Counted from the stretch's first letter, positions 15,379 through 24,431 are shown. The stretch: DNA of 64,000 nt from Pandoraea anhela (GCF_902459655.1 NZ_CABPSB010000002.1:124001-188000), one strand, 5' to 3'. The notes: generated by a model from the letters alone, not told the origin. Translations and numbers: made by a program.

Positions 15379-16196
15379 ACGAAGCGGCGACCGAAGCGAT
15401 GAATGAAGCAATAAGCGAGCGTGTGCCGTCGCTCGACTGGGCCGCGCTGGAAGACGAACTCAACGGCTTCGGCGCGGCGCGCATTCCCGGTCTGCTAAGC
15501 GCACAGGCATGTGCCGGGCTTTGCGAGATGTACGGGGACGCAAACGGATCGAAGGCAGCGAAGGGATCGAAGGGATCGAGCGGTTCAAGCGAATCGCAGG
15601 AACGCCCCGGCACCGCACCGACGTCCGGGCGTTTTCGCAGTCGGATCGTGATGGCGCGTCACGGTTTCGGACAAGGCGAATATCAGTACTTCGCCTACCC
15701 GCTGCCGTCGCTCGTCGCCGGGTTGCGCGAAGCGTTCTATGCGCCGTTACGCGACATTGCGCACCGCTGGCACAAGGCGATGGGCATCGACACCCGTTAT
15801 CCGTCGACGCATCGCGCCTACCTCGCGCAGTGCCACGAGGCCGGACAGCGCCGCCCTACGCCGCTGCTGCTGCGTTACGCAGCGGGCGACTACAATTGTC
15901 TGCACCAGGACCTCTATGGGGATCATGTCTTCCCGTTGCAGGTGGCGATCTTGCTGTCACAACCCGGCGAGGACTTTACGGGTGGCGAGTTCGTACTGAC
16001 CGAGCAGCGCCCGCGCATGCAGTCGCGCGCCGAAGTCGTGCCGCTCATGCAGGGAGACGCGGTCGTGTTCGCCGTGCATCACCGGCCGGTGAACGGCACG
16101 CGCGGTGTGTATAGCGTCAACATGCGGCACGGCGTGAGCCGCTTACGCAGCGGTCATCGGTACACGCTGGGCGTGATCCTGCACGACGCGACATGA
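15375..16196 (+). CDS. 2-oxoglutarate/Fe(II) oxygenase
   Basis: The 273-aa protein begins at an ATG overlapping the ada stop (ATGA). The C-terminal half is a prolyl-hydroxylase-like jelly roll: CLHQDLYGDHVFPLQVAILLS gives the HXD iron ligands, GGEFVLTEQRPR follows, and GVYSVNMRHGVSRLRSGHRYTLG gives the distal His and the Arg that binds 2-oxoglutarate. A Gly/Ser/Lys-rich insert (GSKAAKGSKGSSGSS) near residue 60 is encoded by short repeats around GGATCGAAG. Its place between ada and alkB suggests a role in alkylation damage or recovery; the substrate is unknown. Confidence 0.8.
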   Translation: MNEAATEAMNEAISERVPSLDWAALEDELNGFGAARIPGLLSAQACAGLCEMYGDANGSKAAKGSKGSSGSSESQERPGTAPTSGRFRSRIVMARHGFGQGEYQYFAYPLPSLVAGLREAFYAPLRDIAHRWHKAMGIDTRYPSTHRAYLAQCHEAGQRRPTPLLLRYAAGDYNCLHQDLYGDHVFPLQVAILLSQPGEDFTGGEFVLTEQRPRMQSRAEVVPLMQGDAVVFAVHHRPVNGTRGVYSVNMRHGVSRLRSGHRYTLGVILHDAT

Positions 16197-16251
16197 CGCG
16201 TCATACAGGGCACGCCAGCCCACGAGAATCCACGAAAGTCCCTGAAGTGAA

Positions 16252-16917
16252 ATGACGCTCGACCTCTTCGGCAACGACGCCGCACACGACGCCGCACACG
16301 ACACCGCCCCGCAAACCGATACACTCGGCCCGGGCGCGTTCGTGTTGCGCGGCTTCGCGCGCTCGCGTCTGGCGACGTTGCAGACGGATATCGACGGCGT
16401 GACGGCGCAAGCGCCGTTGCGTCACTGGCTCACGCCGGGTGGCAAACGGATGTCGGTCGCAATGACCAATTGCGGGGAAGTGGGATGGATCAGCGACAAG
16501 ATGGGCTACCGCTACGGCACGCACGATCCGCTCTCGAAGCAGCCGTGGCCGTCGATGCCGGCGTCGTTCGTCGCTCTCGCGCGTGACGCCTCTCAGGCTG
16601 CCGGCTATCGCGACTTCTCGCCGGATGCCTGCCTCATCAACCGCTACACGCTCGACGCGCGTCTGACACTGCATCAGGATCGCGACGAGCGTGAACTCGG
16701 CGCCCCCATCGTGTCGGTGTCGCTGGGATTGCCGGCGATTTTTCTGTGGGGGGGTCTGCAACGCAACGACCGAACGCGTCGCGTGCGGCTGGAACCGGGC
16801 GACGTCGTCGTGTGGGGCGGTCCCTCACGACTCGTCTATCACGGCATCGCAAGCGTCGAAGGCAGCTTCGACGCGCAGGCCGTGCGCTATAACCTCACAT
16901 TCCGGCAGGCGCGCTGA
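16252..16917 (+). CDS. alkB: AlkB DNA/RNA demethylase
   Basis: The 221-aa protein is a standard AlkB. It has MTNCGEVGWISDKMGYRY (nucleotide recognition lid), LINRYTLDARLTLHQDRDE with the HXD iron ligands, GLPAIFLWGG, then GDVVVWGGPSRLVYHGI with the distal His and RYNLTFRQAR with the arginines binding 2-oxoglutarate. It reverses N1-methyladenine and N3-methylcytosine by oxidation. An AHDAAHDTA repeat sits at residues 11-19. It lies 55 bp after the oxygenase gene and completes the alkylation-repair operon. Confidence 0.92.
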   Translation: MTLDLFGNDAAHDAAHDTAPQTDTLGPGAFVLRGFARSRLATLQTDIDGVTAQAPLRHWLTPGGKRMSVAMTNCGEVGWISDKMGYRYGTHDPLSKQPWPSMPASFVALARDASQAAGYRDFSPDACLINRYTLDARLTLHQDRDERELGAPIVSVSLGLPAIFLWGGLQRNDRTRRVRLEPGDVVVWGGPSRLVYHGIASVEGSFDAQAVRYNLTFRQAR

Positions 16918-16994
16918 ACCCGCCGGGCGGCTTCGCGCGCTGCCATCGTCTTCAAGACTGGCGATAGAAACCAAACTCGAGAAACGCAAAAAAC

Positions 16995-17615
16995 TCAATA
17001 ACCGACCGTGAAACGCGCTCGCGGGTGCTGGTTCTTTTCGAGTTCGTCGACCAGCGCGATCGCATAGTCTTCCATCGAAATCCAGCTCTTGCCGTTGGCG
17101 TCGACGAGCAGAGCGTCCGCACCGATGCGGAACTTGCCGGTGCGCTCGCCCGGCTCGAACAGCGCGGACGGCGACAGGAACGTCCAGTTCAGCGGCGAAT
17201 CCTTCGGCTCGGCACGCAGCACTTGCAGGAACTCACGGCCGGCGCTCGCTTCCGGCTTGTAGGCGTCCGGAAAGTCCGGCGTGTCGATCAACGCCTTGCC
17301 CGGCGCAATCTCCAGACTGCCCGCACCGCCCACGACCAGCAGACGCGGCACGCCCGCACGCTTGACGGCGTCGACGAGCCTGGCGGCGTCCATGGTCGCG
17401 AAGCGGCCGGCGCTGATGACGGCGTCGTGCCCGGCAAGCAGCGGCGTGAGCGACGACGGATCGGCCGCGTCGCCCTTGACCACGGTGAGACCTTGCTCGG
17501 CTTCGACACGCTCGGGGTTACGGGCGATACCCGTCACGGTGTGACCACGTTGCAGCAGTTCTTCGGCAACGCGCGTACCGACGCGGCCGGTGATACCAAT
17601 CAAAGCGACTTTCAT
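16995..17615 (-). CDS. NAD(P)-binding NmrA/epimerase-like protein
   Basis: The 206-aa protein opens with a Rossmann motif, MKVALIGITGRVGTRVAEELL (GXTGXXG form), then GIARNPERV, VKGDAADPSSLTPLLAGHDAVISA and VPRLLVVGGAGSLEIAPG. This is the YhfK/atypical SDR pattern of proteins often called NAD-dependent epimerases or putative reductases; no YXXXK is expected. The start at 17615 has AGGAGAG upstream. It runs in the same direction as, and 67 bp downstream of, the DsbA-like gene, so co-transcription is plausible. The substrate is not predictable. Confidence 0.8.
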   Translation of the reverse strand: MKVALIGITGRVGTRVAEELLQRGHTVTGIARNPERVEAEQGLTVVKGDAADPSSLTPLLAGHDAVISAGRFATMDAARLVDAVKRAGVPRLLVVGGAGSLEIAPGKALIDTPDFPDAYKPEASAGREFLQVLRAEPKDSPLNWTFLSPSALFEPGERTGKFRIGADALLVDANGKSWISMEDYAIALVDELEKNQHPRARFTVGY

Positions 17616-17682
17616 CAGGACTCTCCTGGAGGTGAGGGCGGTATTCGACATGCGGATTCGGGAAGACGACAGACGACGCGGC

Positions 17683-18444
17683 TCAGAGCGCGCAGCCGTC
17701 CGGGCCGCACCGCGACAGCGCGCCGGCGGCATCAGGTTCGGCGTTCGCGGCATTGGCGGCATTGTTCGCTTCGGCGGCAAGCAGACGCTCACGCAGCGCG
17801 TCGCGCCAGGCGTCGGGCTGGCCGAGGTAATGTCCGGCCTCGAGCCGCTCCCACTGCCCGTCGATCTCCAGCGCGAACGTGGGGAAACCGCTGCCCCCGA
17901 CGCGGGCGAGCCATGCACGGCTGTCGCGAAAATGCGCCATGAGCGTTGCGGGGTCCTGGGCATCGAACGCTGCGGCGAACCCGTCGCGATCCAGTCCGAG
18001 ATCGTTAGCGAGGCCGACAAGCACGTCGCGATCCGCGATGCGTTTGCCGTCGACGTAATGCGCACGCTGCACCGCGGCGAACATGTCGAGACCGCGACCG
18101 GCGATCGCCTGCGCGGCGAGCACGGCGGCCGTGGGCGGCGCCGAGTCGAATACGGCGGTGCCGTCGCGCAGCAGGCCTTCGAAGTAGGCCTCGCCGAACG
18201 GCTGACCGGTGAGCGCCGCGATCCGGTGATCGTGCGGCATGACGTAGTTGCGCAGTTGCGGCGTGACCGGTTGCGCGTTCGGGCCCGCCATCATGCCGCC
18301 GCCGTGAAACACGACGTTCAGGCCCGCCACGTCGCGCGCGGCGCGCACGAGGGGTGCGGCTGCGTAGCACCAGCCGCATAGCGGGTCGGCGACGTAATGC
18401 AATGTGGGCAATGTGGGCAATGTGGGCAATGTAGCGCGTGGCAT
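17683..18444 (-). CDS. DsbA-family thioredoxin-fold protein
   Basis: The 253-aa protein has DPLCGWCYAAAPLV near residue 20, a CXXC redox motif of DsbA/FrnE type, followed by the helical insert and a closing GSGFPTFALEIDG with the cis-proline of the thioredoxin fold. There is no signal peptide, so it is probably cytoplasmic like FrnE-type oxidoreductases. The N-terminus reads TLPTLPTLPTL, encoded by a 9-bp repeat at 18401-18432. The tail is Asn/Ala-rich and ends CGPDGCAL with two more cysteines. It is divergent from a LysR gene that may control it. Confidence 0.75.
   Translation of the reverse strand: MPRATLPTLPTLPTLHYVADPLCGWCYAAAPLVRAARDVAGLNVVFHGGGMMAGPNAQPVTPQLRNYVMPHDHRIAALTGQPFGEAYFEGLLRDGTAVFDSAPPTAAVLAAQAIAGRGLDMFAAVQRAHYVDGKRIADRDVLVGLANDLGLDRDGFAAAFDAQDPATLMAHFRDSRAWLARVGGSGFPTFALEIDGQWERLEAGHYLGQPDAWRDALRERLLAAEANNAANAANAEPDAAGALSRCGPDGCAL
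18401..18432. repeat. 9-bp tandem repeat in DsbA-like gene start
   Basis: About 3.5 copies of AATGTGGGC encode repeated Thr-Leu-Pro on the minus strand. Copy-number change would keep the frame but would alter the N-terminus. Confidence 0.7.
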
Positions 18445-18599
18445 GTCGGGGTGTCCTTGGAAAATAAAGTCAGACTGCGCCGCCGTCGCCTGACACGGCG
18501 GACGAGCGAAGCGCTTTCCATGAGTGCCATCGTAGTCGCGCCACTCGCGCAAAAAAAGCCCATAATGGCGATCACTTTGTTGCATCGATCGAGCAAATC

Positions 18600-19529
18600 A
18601 TGGACCGTCTGACTGCGATGCGGGTCTTTACCGAAGTGGCCGAGCGCGGCTCGCTCACGGCGGCGGCACAACGTCTCGATATGTCGCGCGCGATGGTCTC
18701 GCGCTATCTGGCGGAACTCGAAGCGTGGCTGGGCACGCGTTTGCTGCACCGGACCACGCGGGCCGTAAGCCTCACCGACGCCGGCAACGACGCCCTGCCG
18801 CGCTGCCGGGAAATGCTCGGCATCGCCGACGATCTGGCCTGCGCATCCAACGCCGACAGCACGCCGCGCGGCTTGCTGCGCGTAGCATGCAGCACATCGC
18901 TCGGGCAGGCGTTTCTGGCCGCCGCCGTCACCCGCTTCGTCGTTCGGCATCCGGGCGTCGCCATCGATCTCGTGGTCGCGGATCGCACCGTCGACCTGGT
19001 CGACGAACGCATCGATCTGGCGATCCGAGTTACATCGGAACCGTCTCCCGGTCTCATCGCCCGCAAGCTGGCGACCTGCCATTCGGTGGTGTGCGCAGCG
19101 CCCGCCTACCTCCAGCGTCACGGCACGCCGGAGCGCGCCGAGGACCTCGCGCTTCACAACTGTCTGACGTACACCTATTTCGGCAAGAGTCTCTGGCAAT
19201 TCACGCACAACGGTGTGCCGCTCGGCGTGCCTGTGGGCGGCAACCTCTCGGCAAACGAAGTCAACGTCGTGTTCGCCGCGACGCTCGCCGGCGCAGGCAT
19301 CTCGATGCAGCCGGTCTACTCGGCGCTACCGCATTTGCGCGACGGCACACTGCGCGCGCTGTTGCCCGACTACGTGCCACGGGAAATGACCGTCTACGGC
19401 GTGTACATCTCACGCAAGCAGATGCCCAGCGCCCTGCGCGCGCTGCTCGACGATCTGGTCGTGCAATTCCACACGGGGCTGTTCGAAGACACGGGATATC
19501 CGGGTCGCCAGCCGACATCGTCCACCTGA
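18600..19529 (+). CDS. LysR-family transcriptional regulator
   Basis: The 309-aa protein has the LysR winged helix at residues 1-60 (MRVFTEVAERGSLTAAAQRL, MSRAMVSRYLAELEAWLG, LLHRTTRAVSLT) and a periplasmic-binding-like effector domain from about 90. The sequence belongs to the YafC/DhcR-like group common in Burkholderiaceae. The gene is divergent from the DsbA-like gene. A short dyad, TTGC-N9-GCAA (18580-18596), sits just ahead of the ATG and is a possible operator. The effector is unknown. Confidence 0.88.
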   Translation: MDRLTAMRVFTEVAERGSLTAAAQRLDMSRAMVSRYLAELEAWLGTRLLHRTTRAVSLTDAGNDALPRCREMLGIADDLACASNADSTPRGLLRVACSTSLGQAFLAAAVTRFVVRHPGVAIDLVVADRTVDLVDERIDLAIRVTSEPSPGLIARKLATCHSVVCAAPAYLQRHGTPERAEDLALHNCLTYTYFGKSLWQFTHNGVPLGVPVGGNLSANEVNVVFAATLAGAGISMQPVYSALPHLRDGTLRALLPDYVPREMTVYGVYISRKQMPSALRALLDDLVVQFHTGLFEDTGYPGRQPTSST

Positions 19530-19610
19530 TCGACACCCGCCCCCTCGCCTTCCCCCCGCAACCTCCCCGCAACCTCCCCGCGGTGTTTCGCGCTGCGTGA
19601 CACGCGGGAA

Positions 19611-19628
19611 ATGTCACTGAAATGTCAC
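19611..19628 (+). promoter_or_regulatory. Pho box (PhoB site)
   Basis: ATGTCAC-TGAA-ATGTCAC consists of two identical 7-bp direct repeats with a 4-bp gap, the architecture of the Pho box, and is close to the consensus CTGTCAT half-site. It lies 155 bp upstream of an exported phosphatase gene. Confidence 0.5.
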
Positions 19629-19783
19629 ATTGCCCGCGTAAAAACGCGCTTGCCTCGCCCGCCCCGGGCAAGCTGACGATGTAACGCGCACGCTCCTCTC
19701 ACGCTTTTCATCCGTCAGTCCTTGCCGAACGGTCGCGGACGCATACGCGCGCCCCACTGCCCGACACGTCAACCAAGGACATC

Positions 19784-21505
19784 ATGACGCACGACACCAC
19801 GCCCCAGCCGCACGATCCCGCCGCCATCGCCGGTGATGCCGATCTCTCGCAAAACGACGATCCGACGAACCCGTCGCGCCGCCGCATCCTTCAGGGACTG
19901 GCCGCCATCGGGGCCGCCGGCGCTACCGGCGCCACGCTGAGCGGTTGCGCTGCCGAAGGCGGCGCCGGCGCACCCACGGCCGTCGCGGCGGGCGGCACCT
20001 TCGACGCCCAGCTCAAGGCGAACGTCAAAACGGTCGTCGTGATCTATCTCGAGAACCGCAGCTTCAACAACCTGTTCGCCGACTTCCCCGGCCTGGAGAA
20101 GCCGCTGTCGCAGGTTCCCGCGTCGGCCTATACGCAGCTCGATCGCGACGGCAAGACGCCGATGTCGCTGCTGCCCCCGGTCTTCGACGGTATGGTGCCG
20201 CGCGCGCAAATGATCGGCGGCAAGAAGTACCACATTGGCGAGAAAGACATCGCGCGTCAGCCGAACGCGCCGTTCATGCTCAAGGACGCCGAAGGCAAGC
20301 TGCTGCCGGAGTCGGTCATCACGCGCGACCTATGGCACCTGTTCTGGCAAAACCAGATGCAGATCAACGACGGCGCGAACAATCAGTTCGCCGCATGGGC
20401 CGACTCGGGCGGTCTGGTGATGGGCTACTACGGCGAGACGGCCAAGACGCTCGACATGTATAAGATCGCGCAGCAGTACACCATGTGCGACAACTTCTTC
20501 ATGGCCGCTTTCGGCGGCTCGTTCCTGAACCACCAGTTCCTCGTGACGGCACGCCCGCCGGTGTATCCGAACGCCGCGCAAAGCCCGGCCAAGGACAAGA
20601 TCGCCGTGCTGGCCGACGGCCCGCAAGGGGTGCGTCTGGCTGTGGCGGCAGACTCGCCCGCGTCGGCCGCCGACGGCAAGCCGAAGTTCGTGCGTGACGG
20701 TGCGATCACGCCGGACGATTACGCCGTGAACACGATGATGCCGGCCTACCAGCCGTCGCCGGTCAAGCCGGCCGCATCGGGTGACAAACGTCTGGCCGAT
20801 CCGTCGAATCCCTCGACGCTGCCGCCGCAGAACTACGCCACCATCGGCGATCTGCTCTCGAACAAGGGCGTGTCGTGGGCGTGGTACGCGGGGGCATGGC
20901 AGTCGGCACTCGATCACAAGGGCGGCGCGGACAGGCCGAACTTCCAGTATCACCATCAGCCGTTCAACTACTTCGCACAATTCGCGCCGGGCACGGCAGC
21001 GCGCGAGACGCACCTGCGCGATGGCGGCGAGGGCGACAGCCCGATCTCTAACAAATTCATCGCCGACGCAATTGCCGGCAAGTTGCCTGCCGTCACGTTC
21101 TACAAGCCGCAGGGCAACCTGAACCAGCACGCCGGTTACTCGGACGTGGAGTCCGGCGATCAGCACGTGGCCAATGTGCTCGCGCACCTGATGAAGTCGC
21201 CGCAGTGGAACAACATGGTGGTGGTGATCACATACGACGAGAACGGCGGCTGGTGGGATCACGTCGCACCGCCCAAGGGCGACCGCTGGGGGCCGGGCTC
21301 GCGCATTCCGGCCATGGTCGTCTCCCCGTTCGCCAGACGCGGCACCGTCGATCACACGTTCTACGACACCACGTCGATCCTGCGCTTCGTTACGCGTTTG
21401 CACGACCTGCCGACGCTCGAAGGCATCGCGTATCGCAACGCCGCCTTCGCGGCACGCGGTGCGAACCCGCCGGGCGACCTGACGAAGACGCTCACGTTTG
21501 CCTGA
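19784..21505 (+). CDS. Exported acid phosphatase/phospholipase C family (AcpA-like)
   Basis: The 573-aa protein has a Tat signal (SRRRILQGLAA at about 31-41) that ends in a lipobox-like LSGCAA, so it may be a Tat-exported lipoprotein. The phosphoesterase fold of the AcpA/PLC family shows VVVIYLENRSFNNLFADFPG near residue 83 (the metal-site glutamate and asparagine), QHAGYSDVESGDQHV and YDENGGWWDHVAPP near residue 484. Acid phosphatase activity is likely by homology; phospholipase C is the alternative. A Pho box upstream implies induction by phosphate starvation. A strong terminator follows. Confidence 0.85.
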   Translation: MTHDTTPQPHDPAAIAGDADLSQNDDPTNPSRRRILQGLAAIGAAGATGATLSGCAAEGGAGAPTAVAAGGTFDAQLKANVKTVVVIYLENRSFNNLFADFPGLEKPLSQVPASAYTQLDRDGKTPMSLLPPVFDGMVPRAQMIGGKKYHIGEKDIARQPNAPFMLKDAEGKLLPESVITRDLWHLFWQNQMQINDGANNQFAAWADSGGLVMGYYGETAKTLDMYKIAQQYTMCDNFFMAAFGGSFLNHQFLVTARPPVYPNAAQSPAKDKIAVLADGPQGVRLAVAADSPASAADGKPKFVRDGAITPDDYAVNTMMPAYQPSPVKPAASGDKRLADPSNPSTLPPQNYATIGDLLSNKGVSWAWYAGAWQSALDHKGGADRPNFQYHHQPFNYFAQFAPGTAARETHLRDGGEGDSPISNKFIADAIAGKLPAVTFYKPQGNLNQHAGYSDVESGDQHVANVLAHLMKSPQWNNMVVVITYDENGGWWDHVAPPKGDRWGPGSRIPAMVVSPFARRGTVDHTFYDTTSILRFVTRLHDLPTLEGIAYRNAAFAARGANPPGDLTKTLTFA

Positions 21506-21566
21506 TGCTGAAGTGATGGCGAAGTGATCGCGCCGCGATAGCGCGGTATCACGGCTCGCCTGAGCA

Positions 21567-21590
21567 TAAGGGCACCCTCGGGTGCCCTTA
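21567..21590. terminator. Bidirectional terminator
   Basis: TAAGGGCACCC (21567-21577) pairs perfectly with GGGTGCCCTTA (21580-21590). It sits between the convergent phosphatase and MarR genes and can serve both, although T tracts are short. Confidence 0.75.
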
Positions 21591-21647
21591 TGCATTTCTC
21601 CGTGCCGGTGCTCCATGCCGACGGCGCCGCCCGATCGGCCTGTTCGA

Positions 21648-22103
21648 TTACGCTTGTTCGTCGAGTTCGTCCGAGCGCAGCAGCAATTTGTCGAGCAAGC
21701 GCTCGTACACCCGTATTTCATCGTCCGACAGCGCGGCGAACAGTTGCTCGTAATGGGCGCGCGCCGCGTCGATCACCACACGCCACATGCGCTCGCCCTC
21801 CGGCGTGAGCGTCACTTGCACGGCACGACCGTCGTGCGCGTCCGGCGCGCGGCGCACCAGCCCACGCGACACCAGCCCGTCGGCACCCCGGCTCGCCTGA
21901 CTCTTGTCCAGATTCGCGCGACGTGCCAACTCGGAATTGGACAACGCCCCCGCCGTGCCCACTGCCGCCAGCACGCGCGACTCCGCCAGACTCAGCTGCG
22001 CGCTGTCCGCGTACGACTGCGAGATGCGCCTGTCATGCTGCTTCATCAGGCGGTGCATCTTGTACGTCAGGAACTGGTCGAGCGATTTGTGGGCGGGTCG
22101 CAT
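21648..22103 (-). CDS. MarR-family transcriptional regulator
   Basis: The 151-aa protein shows the MarR winged helix: LSLAESRVLAAVGTAGALSNSELARRANLDKSQASRGADGLVSRGLVRR at about 38-85, followed by the wing DAHDGRAVQVTLTPEGE. The start at 22103 is preferred over 22163 because AGGGGAA precedes it and because twin palindromes would otherwise lie partly inside the gene. It is divergent from a flavin monooxygenase gene and very likely represses it; aromatic compounds are the usual effectors of such pairs, here an inference. Confidence 0.88.
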   Translation of the reverse strand: MRPAHKSLDQFLTYKMHRLMKQHDRRISQSYADSAQLSLAESRVLAAVGTAGALSNSELARRANLDKSQASRGADGLVSRGLVRRAPDAHDGRAVQVTLTPEGERMWRVVIDAARAHYEQLFAALSDDEIRVYERLLDKLLLRSDELDEQA

Positions 22104-22141
22104 TTCAGTGTTTTCCCCTAGACGAAAGGGGCCGATATTTG

Positions 22142-22186
22142 GTTGCGAACGCAACATTAGCACACTAGAATTGTTGCGTTAGCAAC
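22142..22186. promoter_or_regulatory. Twin MarR-type palindromes
   Basis: GTTGCG-AA-CGCAAC (22142-22155) and GTTGC-GTTA-GCAAC (22173-22186) share their outer arms, with centres 31 bp apart, about three helical turns. They lie between the MarR and monooxygenase starts, suggesting joint control of both promoters. Confidence 0.6.
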
Positions 22187-22305
22187 TAAATGCTCGATGA
22201 CGTTTCACGTCATATGTGCGTGACGCCTGCCCCTGCGTGCCGTCGATGTTTCGGCGCGAGACTCGCCGCACGTGCGTCGAGCTGCCTTTCGGGTGCCGCA
22301 TCGCC

Positions 22306-24024
22306 ATGCATAAACCAGAGACCACGCCGCGCGCGTCGCTGTATCACACGTATCGCGTCTATCCTCATTTTTATCCGCACGCTGCCGCACGGCGCGAGGC
22401 ACCGACCGTGCCCGTCACCATCGTCGGCGGCGGCCCCATCGGCATGGTCACGGCGCTCGCGCTGGCCCGCCACGGCGTGCGCTGCGTGGTGCTGCAAGCC
22501 GAGCAGCAGGTCTCCGAAGGCAGTCGCGCCATCGTCTTCACGCGTCGCTCGCAGGAGATTCTGCAAACGGTCGGCGTGGCCGACGCCGTCGTCGCCAATG
22601 GCCTGCCGTGGACCAGCGGTAATTCGTTCTATCGCGGCCAGCGCGTGTTCCGCATGGAGTCGCCGGTCGACGAGGACGACCGCTTCGCGCCGCTCATCAA
22701 TCTGCAACAGAACGTGCTCGAAAGTTATCTGGTGAACGCCATCGAGCGCGAGCCGCTCGTGGAGATGCGCTGGGGCAACAAGCTGGTCGACATGACCCAG
22801 GAGAACGCGGGTGAGGGTGAGGGTGAGGGCCACGTCTCGCTGCGGATCGACACCCCCGAAGGCGAGTACATGCAACGCACGGCATGGCTCGTGGCTGCCG
22901 ACGGCGCGCGCTCGACGGTGCGCACCGCGCTCGGTCTGCGCTTCGAAGGCGCGAGCTACGAGGGGCGTTTCGTCATCGCGGACATTCGCATCGATCTCGA
23001 TCTGCCGACCGAGCGCCTCGCTTACTTCGCGCCCGACTGGAATCCCGGCAACACCGTGCTGATGCATCGCGAGCCGGGAGGCATCTGGCGCGTGGACTAT
23101 CAGTTGCCGGCGGATGAATCCTCCGAACACGCGCTGCAACCCAAGACGATTCGCGAGCGCATCGATGCGCAGCTCGACATGATGGGGCTGGGCGGCAAGC
23201 CGTGGGATCTCGACTGGTGCTCGGTGTATTCGGCACGCGCGCTCACGCTGCCCGACTATGTCCACGGCCGCGTTCTGTTCGCGGGCGACGCCGCACACTT
23301 GCTGCCGATCTTCGGGGTGCGCGGCGCGAACACCGGCTTTCAGGACGCCATCGATCTGTCGTGGAAACTCGCGGCGGTCGTCAAGGGCGCGGCGCCCGCG
23401 GCGCTGCTCGCGTCGTACTCGCACGACCGCGTGGGGGCGGCCCGCGAGATCATCGCGGAAGCGGGCAAAAGCACCCGCTTCATGACGCCGCCGTCGCACG
23501 GCTTTCGCGTGCTGCGCGACGCTGTGCTCGACCTTTCGCTCGAACACGAATTCGTGCGTCCGCTCTTTCATTGGCGCACGTCGCGCGCGCACGACTATCG
23601 CGACTCGCCGCTCAACAGCCCGAGCGACGACAACGCGAAGATGACCGCCGGCCCGACCGTCGGCGCCCCTGCGCCCAACGTAAGACTCGGCGAGAACGAC
23701 TATCTTTACGACCACTTCGGCGCGGCTTTTCATCTGGTGACGTTCGGCGACACACCGCTCGACGACGCGTTGCGCCGGGAAATCGTGACGTGGCGCGAAC
23801 GTGGCGTGCCGGTGAAGGTCGTGTCGTTCGCCCTGTCGCAGCAAGACGTCGCCGGTGCCGATCTCACGCTACCGGACCCCACGGGCCACGCTGCCGCGAA
23901 GTACGGCGCAGACAACGGCACGACCTACCTCGTGCGCCCCGACCATCACATCTGTGCCCGCTGGCTGCGACTCGACGCCACACGGCTCGCCGACGCACTC
24001 GTGCAAGCGACGGCGCGCGCCTGA
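22306..24024 (+). CDS. FAD-dependent aromatic monooxygenase
   Basis: The 572-aa protein is a class A flavin hydroxylase of the PheA/MhpA type. The FAD-binding GXGXXG region is VTIVGGGPIGMVTALALARHG near residue 38, the DG motif is WLVAADGARSTVR, and the GD motif is VLFAGDAAHLLPIFGVRGANTGFQDAIDLSWKLA near residue 322. A C-terminal thioredoxin-like domain typical of phenol hydroxylases follows (about 450-572). A short in-frame GAGGGT repeat encodes EGEGEG near residue 170. ATG 22306 gives the best start. It is followed by DUF2783 and an MFS transporter, suggesting catabolism of an aromatic compound. Confidence 0.82.
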   Translation: MHKPETTPRASLYHTYRVYPHFYPHAAARREAPTVPVTIVGGGPIGMVTALALARHGVRCVVLQAEQQVSEGSRAIVFTRRSQEILQTVGVADAVVANGLPWTSGNSFYRGQRVFRMESPVDEDDRFAPLINLQQNVLESYLVNAIEREPLVEMRWGNKLVDMTQENAGEGEGEGHVSLRIDTPEGEYMQRTAWLVAADGARSTVRTALGLRFEGASYEGRFVIADIRIDLDLPTERLAYFAPDWNPGNTVLMHREPGGIWRVDYQLPADESSEHALQPKTIRERIDAQLDMMGLGGKPWDLDWCSVYSARALTLPDYVHGRVLFAGDAAHLLPIFGVRGANTGFQDAIDLSWKLAAVVKGAAPAALLASYSHDRVGAAREIIAEAGKSTRFMTPPSHGFRVLRDAVLDLSLEHEFVRPLFHWRTSRAHDYRDSPLNSPSDDNAKMTAGPTVGAPAPNVRLGENDYLYDHFGAAFHLVTFGDTPLDDALRREIVTWRERGVPVKVVSFALSQQDVAGADLTLPDPTGHAAAKYGADNGTTYLVRPDHHICARWLRLDATRLADALVQATARA

Positions 24025-24073
24025 GCGACGCATCGACGCATCGACGCCATCGGGATTCAAGGAAAGCTCTGTC

Positions 24074-24298
24074 ATGACCGCCCAACAAACCGCCATCGCC
24101 GGCCTCGAAGCGATTTACGACACCCTCGCGCTGGCCATCGACGCCGCGCCGCCAGCCAAACGCGAGTTGTTGCTCGCGAAGGTCGTTCTGCTGCTCGCCA
24201 ACGAGATCCACGATCCGCAGCGCGTGATCTCGCTCATCCATCAGGCCACCGATCGGGCGACGAATCAATCTGTTGATCAGGCGGTTGATCCGGCCTAG
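24074..24298 (+). CDS. DUF2783 family small protein
   Basis: The 74-aa cytoplasmic helical protein (MTAQQTAIAGLEAIYDTLAL, then DAAPPAKRELLLAKVVLLLANEI) matches the small DUF2783 proteins usually found directly after FAD monooxygenase genes in Burkholderiales. It lies 49 bp after the monooxygenase, with GGAAAG upstream. Function unknown; a partner or stabiliser of the hydroxylase is a guess from synteny. Confidence 0.7.
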   Translation: MTAQQTAIAGLEAIYDTLALAIDAAPPAKRELLLAKVVLLLANEIHDPQRVISLIHQATDRATNQSVDQAVDPA

Positions 24299-24431
24299 AC
24301 ATCCGCCCGCCTGTGCGAGTACGCAGACCGGGCCACATCGTCATTCCGGCGCCCGCCCTCGATGGCGGGCCCGCTTTCAAAACACCGCCACACACGCATC
24401 GAGGCGGGGAGCGTTGGAGAAGACACCCATC

